Positions 1-5,190 of a stretch of 23,810 nucleotides of DNA are shown one piece after another (the stretch's first letter is position 1; every line of letters begins with the position of its first letter). The translations under genes were made by a program, and so were the position numbers. This DNA comes from a virus. The DNA lies in IMG/VR virus record IMGVR_UViG_3300012920_000266, positions 1 through 23,810 of that record; one strand, written 5' to 3'. The notes below the pieces were generated by a model, which was not told where the DNA came from, did not search any database, and saw only the letters and a list, made by a program, of their open reading frames with translations.

Positions 1-971
1 TGATCTGACATTTCTTCGTCATTAGCCATATTAGTTACTGCATTTGATAACTCGTATTTTGATACAGTAAACTCATCACCAACATAGTGATCTAACCTTT
101 CAAAAATACCAGCACGTTCACTATCAGTAATACCTTGTCTTTTGGCTAACTGAACTATCTGACGTGAGTTCATTCTTTCTTTAGTAGCTTGTTGAAGCTT
201 TTGAAGATTTTCCTCAAATACTTCTGGCTTTGCAACCAACTCTAATTGCGCTTGCATTTTTTCAATAGTTACTTTCCACTGCTCATCTTGAGTAGGATCA
301 ATAATAATTTTACCTACATGTTTAGCATAGAACTGATTGAAATATTGTGGCGCAACCATACCATTAGTACATACTAGTCTATATATAAATGGCTTGATCA
401 TAAGTGAACCATTACCAACTTCTGAATTAGTAATAGTAATACCACCTTGCACAACATCGCCTTTGACTACTTCGCCCTCAACTTTAGGTGTTACAGCAGT
501 AATATTCATTCTATCTCCATCATAATATGAATATTTAAACTGAACATCTAAGTCCATAAGCTTATCAAGACAATGATTAGCAACAGCATCACAATCTATC
601 CTTTTGTATCTATTAGTTAGGATAGCCCTAGCATCATAATTGTTATGACCATGATCAAAGCTTCTAATCATCAACTCCCTATCATCTCTACGATTAATCC
701 AGAAGTTAAGATTATGAGCAACCAAATCTGTGCTTTCTGGTAAACACTTTTGAATATACTGCCTACCGATTTTTAATTTACCACATAATTGATTGATTGA
801 TCTGTCAGTCATACCAAAATCTTTAGTAAGTGTGCTGACTTCCATACTCATCTGTTGTTGATCTCCACCAACAACTGTTATGTCTTTTAGATTAACTAGA
901 TAGTCTAATTTATTTTTACTATCTTCGTTAATGTGTTGTAGAACATTTTTTATTTCTGTTCCTGTTTTCAT
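1..971 (-). CDS. DUF932-like phage/plasmid protein (C-terminus beyond window)
   Basis: A leftward reading frame starts with ATG at 971 and stays open to the window edge, giving 323 complete codons. An AAGGA ribosome site lies a few bases upstream of the ATG. The segment TNSEVGNGSLMIKPF (about residues 181-195) followed by CTNGMV (201-206) is what I recognise from the DUF932 / TIGR03299 phage-plasmid family. Members are common in phage and plasmid early regions and have no settled biochemical role. Residues 225-265 look like a charged helical segment. It is the last visible gene of the - strand group, and its leader contains the hammerhead-like element at 993-1071. The family call rests on motif memory only. 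The truncation is a window effect. Confidence 0.7.
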   Translation of the reverse strand, partial: MKTGTEIKNVLQHINEDSKNKLDYLVNLKDITVVGGDQQQMSMEVSTLTKDFGMTDRSINQLCGKLKIGRQYIQKCLPESTDLVAHNLNFWINRRDDRELMIRSFDHGHNNYDARAILTNRYKRIDCDAVANHCLDKLMDLDVQFKYSYYDGDRMNITAVTPKVEGEVVKGDVVQGGITITNSEVGNGSLMIKPFIYRLVCTNGMVAPQYFNQFYAKHVGKIIIDPTQDEQWKVTIEKMQAQLELVAKPEVFEENLQKLQQATKERMNSRQIVQLAKRQGITDSERAGIFERLDHYVGDEFTVSKYELSNAVTNMANDEEMSD

Positions 972-992
972 AGTTTTCCTTTTTAGTTAAAT

Positions 993-1071
993 TGATGTGG
1001 CTGACATCATCAGTACCTACCGACCAAGGTAAGTAGAGGGGAGAAATGATTCCCCTTTCATTTTTACATCA
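993..1071 (-). ncRNA. Hammerhead-ribozyme-like element A (type II permutation)
   Basis: Read on the - strand from 1059 downward, the order is: GAA (1059-1057); a 6-bp helix AGGGGA/TCCCCT (1056-1051 with 1042-1037); a single C (1036, predicted cleavage after it); an 8-bp helix TACTTACC/GGTAGGTA with one G-U (1035-1028 with 1021-1014); then at once CTGATGA (1013-1007). These are the conserved hammerhead parts in type II order, with stem III and stem I closed by loops. Stem II is imperfect. The base pair expected right next to the core is missing (T1006 opposite T1060), and pairing resumes only distally as TGATGT/ACATCA (1071-1066 with 998-993). The element lies between the 34-residue peptide gene, whose stop codon it includes, and the DUF932-like gene. 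Cleavage would separate the two messages. The weak stem II keeps this provisional. Confidence 0.45.
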
Positions 1072-1168
1072 TTAAATAATCTATAGTCCATTTAAACCCA
1101 CCAAGAAAAAAGTAGGCAAATAATAAACCCATGATTACATATTCAAAAGCATCAAGAAATTTTTTCAT
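1064..1168 (-). CDS. 34-residue single-span membrane peptide
   Basis: ATG at 1168 reads MKKFLDAFEYVIMGLLFAYF and continues to a TAA at 1064-1066. GGAG lies about 9 bases upstream of the ATG, inside the end of the preceding gene, and only two bases separate the two genes. Residues 10-24 are hydrophobic and could cross the membrane once. A basic N-terminus suggests the N-terminus faces the cytoplasm. I recognise no family. Short membrane peptides in phage early regions are sometimes host-takeover or superinfection factors, but nothing here shows which. Its stop codon lies inside the hammerhead-like element A. Confidence 0.5.
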   Translation of the reverse strand: MKKFLDAFEYVIMGLLFAYFFLGGFKWTIDYLMM

Positions 1169-1170
1169 AA

Positions 1171-1479
1171 TTATTTCTCCAGCTTCATAACTCTTTGAAC
1201 TTTAAAACGATTATAAAATTTTTTTTCAAAATAATCGGTATCAGTTTCAAATGGAACGTATCTTATGCTTAATTCAGGTTTGACATTTTTTTCATTGCCA
1301 CACCAAATCCTTTTATCAACTTTGATTTTATAACAAAGATACATTTTATTATCCATTTGACCTTTATCAATTACTTGACCTTCAAGATAACAATCGCCTC
1401 TTTCTTCTCTTGGAATAAAATCGTATGCTCTAATTTTATCTCCAACTTCTGCAACATTTTCAAACATTAGTTTTTTCAT
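1171..1479 (-). CDS. Small phage protein of unknown function (102 aa)
   Basis: Two adjacent ATG codons (1482 and 1479) follow a very strong ribosome site, TAGGAGGA at 1490-1483. The first ATG is only one base from the AGGAGG core, so the second (1479) has more workable spacing and is preferred here. The N-terminal part, VGDKIRAYDFIPREERGDCY, followed by an EGQV segment, resembles a widespread small phage protein type (VGDxIxAYDFxP...R.D.Y.xGxVxxxG) seen in marine podo- and siphoviruses. I know of no function for it. The protein is soluble, mixed-charge and probably beta-rich. It lies second in the - strand group, and its ribosome site overlaps the stop codon of the upstream gene, which suggests translational coupling. 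Confidence 0.65.
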   Translation of the reverse strand: MKKLMFENVAEVGDKIRAYDFIPREERGDCYLEGQVIDKGQMDNKMYLCYKIKVDKRIWCGNEKNVKPELSIRYVPFETDTDYFEKKFYNRFKVQRVMKLEK

Positions 1480-1487
1480 CATTCCTC

Positions 1488-1715
1488 CTAGTTACCATTC
1501 ATTATTATATTGCCTGATCTACGTTTAGATTGAATACTAAAAGTGTATCCATCTTGAGTATAAGGCTCAGCCACTTTTAAATTCCAAACTGTCTTAGCCA
1601 AAAGCTTGACACCATGAAACGAGTAGTTATCTCTTAAGTAATTTACGAACTGATCAATACTGTGCATTGAAACAGTGTGTCGTATATTTTTCATTGTTAT
1701 GTTTATTCTAATCAT
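1488..1715 (-). CDS. Small protein of unknown function (75 aa)
   Basis: ATG at 1715 is preceded by GAAAGG with about six bases of spacing. The product begins MIRINITMKNIRHTVSMHSI and ends in a basic tail. I recognise no domain. It has no membrane segment. It is the first gene of the - strand group next to the divergent control region, so it is probably expressed early. Its leader carries the hammerhead-like element B (1727-1789), whose 3' end lies about 10 bases from the start codon. The stop codon (1488-1490) sits within the ribosome site of the next gene. Confidence 0.6.
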   Translation of the reverse strand: MIRINITMKNIRHTVSMHSIDQFVNYLRDNYSFHGVKLLAKTVWNLKVAEPYTQDGYTFSIQSKRRSGNIIMNGN

Positions 1716-1726
1716 ATTTACCTTTC

Positions 1727-1789
1727 TAGTTTTCGTATTGATTATTTAGCTAACATCATCAGTATAACTTGCTAAAGGTTATAGAACTA
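1727..1789 (-). ncRNA. Hammerhead-ribozyme-like element B (type III permutation)
   Basis: On the - strand: TAGTT (1789-1785), a single C (1784, predicted cleavage after it), a 6-bp helix TATAAC/GTTATA (1783-1778 with 1768-1763, loop of 9), then directly CTGATGA (1762-1756), a 21-nt segment (1755-1735), GAA (1734-1732) and AACTA (1731-1727). AACTA pairs perfectly with TAGTT to give a 5-bp stem III. All hammerhead core positions are filled in type III order. The weak point is stem II: T1755 faces C1735, and only short pairing (G1754-C1735, T1753-A1736) is available. The block TACTGATGATGTTAGC matches element A at 15 of 16 bases. It sits in the leader of the gene at 1488-1715. Confidence 0.42.
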
Positions 1790-1810
1790 TATTTTTAACA
1801 AACTACATCG

Positions 1811-1950
1811 TAGGTCTTACCACACTTTGCGAGGTTCCCCTTGGATTAACGAACAACCTTGATATTGCCAGATCGGGTGTGGACGCCGATTTATCGAACA
1901 AGGATACGAGGTGCAAAACTTAGAATTACACGCCCAAGGCTCTGAATCAG
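1811..1950. ncRNA. G+C-richer, highly foldable non-coding block (unidentified RNA or DNA site)
   Basis: By count 66 of 140 bases are G or C, far above the flanking AT-rich DNA, and no convincing reading frame crosses it. A hairpin AGATCGG/CCGATTT (1870-1876 with 1886-1892) has a nine-base loop. Six loop bases, GTGTGG (1877-1882), complement CCACAC at 1820-1825, so a pseudoknot is possible. Outside the hairpin CCTTG/CAAGG pair (1857-1861 with 1899-1903), and CCTTGG/CCAAGG (1839-1844 with 1934-1939) can close the whole block. Competing helices also exist: CGAGG/CCTTG (1830-1834 with 1839-1843) and GGGTGTG/CACGCCC (1875-1881 with 1929-1935). The transcribed strand is unresolved. If it is -, the block is in the same leader as element B. 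I do not recognise an RNA family. Confidence 0.4.
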
Positions 1951-2160
1951 TTTTTATGAGTTTATAGAATAGTACCGATTAAACATTTTCTAATTAAATG
2001 AATATTGCCTAAAATATCAAATAAAGTAAATAATTAATACATCAGTAAAATAAGGGTTTTTTGGTTAAAAATTCCTAAAAAAGTAAATTTTTTAACAAGT
2101 TGATTTGCAATTAATACTATAAGTTCAAATCAATTGACTAAAAATAAAAAAAAGGTAATT
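1951..2160. other. AT-rich intergenic stretch upstream of the rightward genes
   Basis: This is a strongly AT-rich stretch with no supported gene. It contains the rightward promoter candidates near its right end. On the - strand, TATAAA lies at 1967-1962 but has no good -35 partner, so I do not call a leftward promoter. Low melting stability next to a structured block would also suit a replication origin, but I see no clear iterons. Confidence 0.4.
2092..2120 (+). promoter_or_regulatory. Candidate sigma70-type promoter for the rightward genes
   Basis: TTAACA (2092-2097) and TACTAT (2115-2120) are separated by 17 bases, five and four matches to the -35 and -10 consensus. Transcription would start near 2127 and give a short leader that includes the AAAGG site and ATG of the leader ORF at 2161. 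In DNA this AT-rich such matches arise by chance, so confidence is modest. Confidence 0.35.
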
Positions 2161-2162
2161 AT
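2134..2162 (+). promoter_or_regulatory. Second, weaker rightward promoter candidate
   Basis: TTGACT (2134-2139) is five of six bases from the -35 consensus, with AATTAT (2157-2162) 17 bases on. Transcription would start near 2169, downstream of the leader ORF start. The regulator gene at 2256 would then be expressed without translation of the leader ORF. It is less convincing than the upstream candidate. Confidence 0.22.
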
Positions 2163-2259
2163 GTTAAAGAATGTATCTCATAAATATATTCCCTTTCTAG
2201 TTAATGGGGGAAGTTTTGTACCGATTTCTTCCCCCTACAAATCACAGGAGATAAAATGA
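2161..2259 (+). CDS. 32-residue leader ORF coupled to the Xre-type regulator
   Basis: ATG at 2161 lies five bases after AAGG and encodes a peptide beginning MLKNVSHKYIPFLVNGGSFV. Its TGA (2257-2259) overlaps the ATG of the regulator gene as ATGA, a classic coupling arrangement. An inverted repeat, GGGGGAAG/CTTCCCCC (2206-2213 with 2228-2235), lies inside it, so a ribosome translating the ORF would melt the hairpin. I recognise no protein family. It may be a true small protein or a regulatory leader peptide. The good ribosome site and exact overlap support translation. Confidence 0.5.
   Translation: MLKNVSHKYIPFLVNGGSFVPISSPYKSQEIK
2206..2235 (+). promoter_or_regulatory. Perfect 8-bp hairpin in the leader ORF
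   Basis: GGGGGAAG and CTTCCCCC form an 8-bp perfect stem with a 14-base loop. The G runs stand out in AT-rich DNA. No T-run follows (TACAAATC), so it is not a standard terminator. It ends about 10 bases before the AGGAG site of the regulator gene and could affect that gene's translation. Confidence 0.4.
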
Positions 2260-2639
2260 AGACAGAAGTGTTAATAGCACAGAATCTATTTGCTATTCGT
2301 GTTGCTAATAAAAAAACTCAAACTTGGGTATCAAAACAAATTGGTGTTACGTTTCAACAAGTGCAGAAATATGAAAAAACTATAAACAATATTTCATTAG
2401 TTAGACTGTTAAAATTTTGTGAAGTATTTCAAATTAACATAGCAGATTTTTTATATTCTAATGCTGATGAGATCATTAAATCAAGTAAGCTTGATGAATT
2501 AGCTAAACAAAAATGTATTTTGCAGTTACAACAAATAGAAGTTAATCATAAATATTTAACTGAAAGGAAACAATATGATAAAGGTAGAAGTAACAAAGAT
2601 ATGGTTGGGCAAAGTCTCGATCCGAGAACATATCTATAA
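2256..2639 (+). CDS. Xre/Cro-CI-type helix-turn-helix regulator
   Basis: A 127-residue protein. Residues 9-66 form a helix-turn-helix of the HTH_3 type, with TWVSKQIGVTFQQVQKYEKT (about 23-42) covering the two DNA-contacting helices, followed by NISL and a third helix pair. The Q-x-x-x-Q-K-Y-E pattern is typical of alphaproteobacterial and phage Xre regulators. A helical region (70-105) may serve in dimer formation. AGGAG precedes the start at good spacing. Its position beside the divergent control region fits a regulator of the leftward/rightward switch. The last 21 residues lie over the start of the next gene in another frame and look like a run-on tail. A lytic-phase regulator is as plausible as a lysogeny repressor, since no integrase is visible. 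Confidence 0.8.
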   Translation: MKTEVLIAQNLFAIRVANKKTQTWVSKQIGVTFQQVQKYEKTINNISLVRLLKFCEVFQINIADFLYSNADEIIKSSKLDELAKQKCILQLQQIEVNHKYLTERKQYDKGRSNKDMVGQSLDPRTYL

Positions 2640-2841
2640 AAAAGCTTTAAGGAAAAAAGAATCTTTAGGCATAACTCATGGTAAAGAATATATGTTCATA
2701 CCATATGAAAAATTAAAAACTGCCAAAAGTTACACCGACCAAGCTTTTAAAAGCAAGTATAATGGGAAAGAATATAGACTTGTAGATTTTGATTGGAAAC
2801 CTTATAAAGAAGAAAATACAAATCAAAGGAGTTTATTATGA
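2575..2841 (+). CDS. Small phage protein of unknown function (88 aa)
   Basis: ATG at 2575 follows GAAAGGA with normal spacing, so the start is accepted despite a 65-base overlap with the regulator gene. The product begins MIKVEVTKIWLGKVSIREHI and continues with a basic helix, then GKEYMFIPYEKLK. This W.G.VS.R......K pattern resembles small proteins I recall next to phage regulators, but I cannot name a family. It is basic and soluble. Its TGA overlaps the next ATG (ATGA). A DNA- or RNA-binding role would fit the charge but is a guess. Confidence 0.6.
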   Translation: MIKVEVTKIWLGKVSIREHIYKKALRKKESLGITHGKEYMFIPYEKLKTAKSYTDQAFKSKYNGKEYRLVDFDWKPYKEENTNQRSLL

Positions 2842-3119
2842 GTGGAGAAGATTTTTTAGATATACCTAAAGAAGACGAAACTCAACAACCAACACCAGAA
2901 GAACAATATTTCAGTAGATCAAAAAATCAATGGTTATATGTTTCTGATATGTCAGATATGCATGTAAGACGTGCTTTCAAAAGATTACTTAGAATGATAA
3001 GACTAGGTCAGCTAATAGAATTATCTGAATATAGTGGAGATAATAAAAATGATATTGAAAATGAACTAACTGCTATTGAAAATCACATAAATAAAATAAA
3101 GGATAAATTAAATGACTAA
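2838..3119 (+). CDS. Unknown 93-residue protein with helical C-terminus
   Basis: ATG at 2838 is preceded by AAAGGAG with seven bases of spacing and overlaps the previous stop as ATGA. The N-terminal 30 residues are acidic and probably disordered. Residues 45-60 (VRRAFKRLLRMIRLGQL) form a basic amphipathic helix, and 65-93 are acidic and coiled-coil-like. I recognise no family. A small DNA- or protein-binding accessory factor is possible. Confidence 0.6.
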   Translation: MSGEDFLDIPKEDETQQPTPEEQYFSRSKNQWLYVSDMSDMHVRRAFKRLLRMIRLGQLIELSEYSGDNKNDIENELTAIENHINKIKDKLND

Positions 3120-3192
3120 AAAAGAATGGGAAGAACATTGTAAATGGCTTGATACATTTAGAGGCAAAACTGTTACTAAAAAAGATGGCTGA
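3112..3192 (+). CDS. 26-residue ORF overlapping both neighbours
   Basis: ATG at 3112 follows AAAGGA (3098-3103) with eight bases of spacing. It reads MTKKEWEEHCKWLDTFRGKT plus six residues, and ends TGA at 3190-3192. It overlaps the previous stop by eight bases and the next gene's ATG (3185), filling the gap between two genes exactly. The Trp-rich charged peptide matches nothing I know. Context and ribosome site support it, its length does not. Confidence 0.42.
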   Translation: MTKKEWEEHCKWLDTFRGKTVTKKDG

Positions 3193-3559
3193 ATTAAATC
3201 ATATACATTTTGAAATTATAGATAGAAATAAACATAGATTTCATATGAAAAAAAAGGAAAAGGAAAGATTTGATAAATTAAAACAGATAGGTTGTATAGC
3301 TTGTCAAAAAAAAGGTTTATTTACTGAAGCAGTAATTCATCACATTAGAAAATTTACAGGCATTGGTTTACGACCTAGTCATGATCAAACTATTCCTTTG
3401 TGTCCTCAACATCATAATATGGGTAACGAATCAATACATTTAAATAAAACAAAATTTCAAGAACTGTTCGGTACAGAACTTGATCTATTAGAAGAAGTAA
3501 ATCAACAAATCAACCAACTAGAAACAGGAGATATATTTTATGGAAAAGGAAATAAATAA
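3185..3559 (+). CDS. Ref-like HNH nuclease (RecA-dependent nuclease family)
   Basis: ATG at 3185 gives 124 residues. A TTG at 3149 is in frame but has no ribosome site, and the added residues look unlike the family. The core has CIAC (C37, C40), then IHHIR (H52, H53), RPSH (H66), PLCPQHH (C73, H76, H77) and H85. The order C-x2-C, HH-x-R, G.R.SH, PLC..HH is that of the RecA-dependent nuclease / phage P1 Ref family (PF16786-like): a zinc-structured HNH nuclease that in P1 cuts DNA within RecA-formed displacement loops. It lies with replication-type genes, so a recombination or replication role is likely. A general HNH endonuclease is the alternative. Its 3' end overlaps the next gene by 20 bases. 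Confidence 0.75.
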   Translation: MAELNHIHFEIIDRNKHRFHMKKKEKERFDKLKQIGCIACQKKGLFTEAVIHHIRKFTGIGLRPSHDQTIPLCPQHHNMGNESIHLNKTKFQELFGTELDLLEEVNQQINQLETGDIFYGKGNK

Positions 3560-4334
3560 ATTTCACGCATTACAGTTATTTACAGATACATTTGCGGCAG
3601 AAACAGTACATTTAACTAATAATAAGATAGGAATTTATATTAGATTATTATGTTTTGCTTGGACTAAAAATGCTAAGCCATTTACAACTGAATCAGCTTT
3701 TAGGATTTGTCAATGTACTACTAATGATTGTTATATTGACGTTTATGAAGTTTTAGAAGAATTTTTTAAAGTAGAACGTGAGTGTGATGACAGAAACAAA
3801 AAAACTTGGTATCACAAAAGATTATTGCAAGAACATGAATATTTAACTGATAAATATCAAAGAAAATCAAGAGCTGGTAAGAAAGGTGCAGAAGCAAGAT
3901 ATTCTGCTAATGGCAACATCATAGCACCTATACCTAGTCCTATACCTATACCTAATAATAAATATGATGTTTCTTTTGAAGAACTTTGGAAAGCATTACA
4001 CATTAGAAGAGGTTCTAAATTTAAAGCTTTTAAATTATGGCAAAAATTAAGCCCTGAACTACCTGAAGATAAAAAGCTTATAAACATCTATAATAGTCAA
4101 ATACATGGTATTGAGAAAAAATACGTTCCTCATTTTACAACTTGGTTATCTGAAAAAAGGTGGGAATCAGATCATAACGAATATGTTGAAATACCTAATT
4201 TGATTGAAAGACTTAAAAATTTAGGTTACACATACATTGGTAGTGAGGGTAATTTTGAGAAATTTAGTAAAGATGGCAAAAATTATAGGATTGATCGCTT
4301 TGATGAAAAGCACCATATACAGTTAGAACAGTGA
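3540..4334 (+). CDS. DUF1376-domain replication-type protein
   Basis: A 264-residue protein. Residues 5-120 match the DUF1376 pattern: a start like FHALQLFTDTFAAETVHLT, an arginine-containing helix (YIRLLCFAW), then a second helix ending in a W..KRL motif and SRAGKKGAEARY (about 110-121). Residues 129-138 are a proline linker (PIPSPIPIP). The C-terminal part (145-220) has the F.....K.AFKLWQKL and FTTWLSEKRW features found in phage replication-initiation or helicase-loader-type proteins. DUF1376 proteins usually sit with phage replication genes, as here. AGGAGA precedes the ATG. A direct origin-binding or helicase-loading role is inferred from the architecture, not shown. Confidence 0.7.
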   Translation: MEKEINKFHALQLFTDTFAAETVHLTNNKIGIYIRLLCFAWTKNAKPFTTESAFRICQCTTNDCYIDVYEVLEEFFKVERECDDRNKKTWYHKRLLQEHEYLTDKYQRKSRAGKKGAEARYSANGNIIAPIPSPIPIPNNKYDVSFEELWKALHIRRGSKFKAFKLWQKLSPELPEDKKLINIYNSQIHGIEKKYVPHFTTWLSEKRWESDHNEYVEIPNLIERLKNLGYTYIGSEGNFEKFSKDGKNYRIDRFDEKHHIQLEQ

Positions 4335-4600
4335 ATTATAAACCTATAATTGTAAATAAAAAAAAATATTATTTTTATCGTATAGAGTGGGTTGATATTT
4401 TTGGTTCTGCTGGTCATAGTGATTATGAAAGTTTAAGTAAAATGAAACCAGCAAATAAAGTTACTTATGCGTTTTTATTTAAAAAAGATAAGAACAATGT
4501 AAGAACTTTTAGTACATATGATCTAAATGAAGAAGAATTTTCAGATTGCAATGTATTTCCTGTAGGTGTAATAGTTTCAATGAAAAAATTAAATATATGA
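4331..4600 (+). CDS. Small phage protein of unknown function (89 aa, GTG start)
   Basis: The start is GTG at 4331, overlapping the previous TGA as GTGA. An ATG start is not available in the N-terminal part. The sequence runs KKYYFYRIEWVDIFGSAGHS, then MKPA, then a beta-rich segment and FPVGVIVSMKKL. This resembles a common small phage protein type (Y.I.W.DI.......L.....PA.....G.L......I.I.....I..VI..I..L) of unknown function. Its end overlaps the ATG of the ParB-like gene by four bases (ATGA). Confidence 0.6.
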   Translation: MNYKPIIVNKKKYYFYRIEWVDIFGSAGHSDYESLSKMKPANKVTYAFLFKKDKNNVRTFSTYDLNEEEFSDCNVFPVGVIVSMKKLNI

Positions 4601-5190
4601 AAATCGAAGAAATTAATCTAGATCAGATTATACCATATAAAAATAATCCTAGAGAAATATCAACTGAAGCTGTAGAAAAAGTTAAAAATTCTATATTAGA
4701 ATACGGAAATAATCAACCTATCGTTATAGATCAAAATAATGTTATAGTGGTCGGTCATACTCGATTTAAAGCACTTAAATCTTTAGGTAAAAAAACTGCT
4801 TATGTAGTAAAAAAAGATTTTGATAAAAATAAAGCTATTGCTTATCGTATAATGGACAACAGAAGTGGCGAGGAATCTAAATGGTCAAATAAATTACTGA
4901 AAGAAGAAATCAAATTATTAAGTGATGAAAAATTTAATTTAGATTTAACAGGGTTTGATACTTCAGAGATAGATTCAATGTTTTTTAAAGAAGAAACACT
5001 TGATACCGATATTGGTGGCGAAGAATTTACAGGTGCTATAAATGACGTAAAAATGATACAATTATTTTTTAATCCAAATAATGAAGAAGCTTTTAAAAAA
5101 GCAGTAGAACAAATATCGCAAAAACACAACATTGATAACATTAGTGATGCAGTTTTATTAGCAGTTAAAAATGAAGCAGATAATAGCTAA
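4597..5190 (+). CDS. ParB/sulfiredoxin-like domain protein of a DNA-modification cassette
   Basis: ATG at 4597 gives 197 residues. A TTG further upstream would add an unconvincing cysteine-rich tail. The N-terminal domain (1-115) has YKNNPR (14-19), QPIVID (40-45), VVGHTRFKALKSLG (51-64, with the GHTR box 53-56) and YRIMDNRSGEES (82-93). This is the ParB-N/Srx type found in phage modification operons, often placed next to or fused with DNA methylases. The C-terminal part (150-197, MIQLFFNPNNEEAF onward) resembles a tail I associate with such phage proteins. Here no methylase is attached, and the next two genes are a TET-family dioxygenase and a glycosyltransferase. A DNA-binding guide or nucleotide-dependent enzyme for base modification is inferred. 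Confidence 0.75.
   Translation: MKIEEINLDQIIPYKNNPREISTEAVEKVKNSILEYGNNQPIVIDQNNVIVVGHTRFKALKSLGKKTAYVVKKDFDKNKAIAYRIMDNRSGEESKWSNKLLKEEIKLLSDEKFNLDLTGFDTSEIDSMFFKEETLDTDIGGEEFTGAINDVKMIQLFFNPNNEEAFKKAVEQISQKHNIDNISDAVLLAVKNEADNS

Noticed and set aside
1036-1057. The GGGGA/TCCCC hairpin as a terminator after the 34-residue peptide gene.
   Set aside because: No T-run follows on the - strand, and the helix abuts the next helix with a single base between, as in the hammerhead reading.
1780-1791. TATAGAACTATA, a dyad that could be an operator or a -10 element on the - strand.
   Set aside because: No matching -35 at the right distance, no second copy, and its bases are better explained by stems I and III of the hammerhead-like element B.
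1875-1935. A tRNA-like acceptor helix, GGGTGTG/CACGCCC (1875-1881 with 1929-1935), followed by A.
   Set aside because: Total length is only 61 bases and there is no T-arm with a TTC-type loop, nor a recognisable anticodon arm, so it is not a tRNA. It may be one of several competing helices.
1972-2226. GTACCGATT occurs at 1972-1980 and 2218-2226.
   Set aside because: Only two copies, non-palindromic, and one lies in the leader ORF. Not enough to call an operator.
2464-2470. CTGATGA in coding sequence (also near 9733, 10421, 11030 and 21786) as further hammerhead cores.
   Set aside because: Only 2464 and the others as plain codons; no adjoining GAA/stem III or stem I pairing found.
4842-5141. 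A 99-residue open frame on the - strand across the ParB-like gene.
   Set aside because: Opposite-strand shadow of a well-supported gene, no ribosome site.
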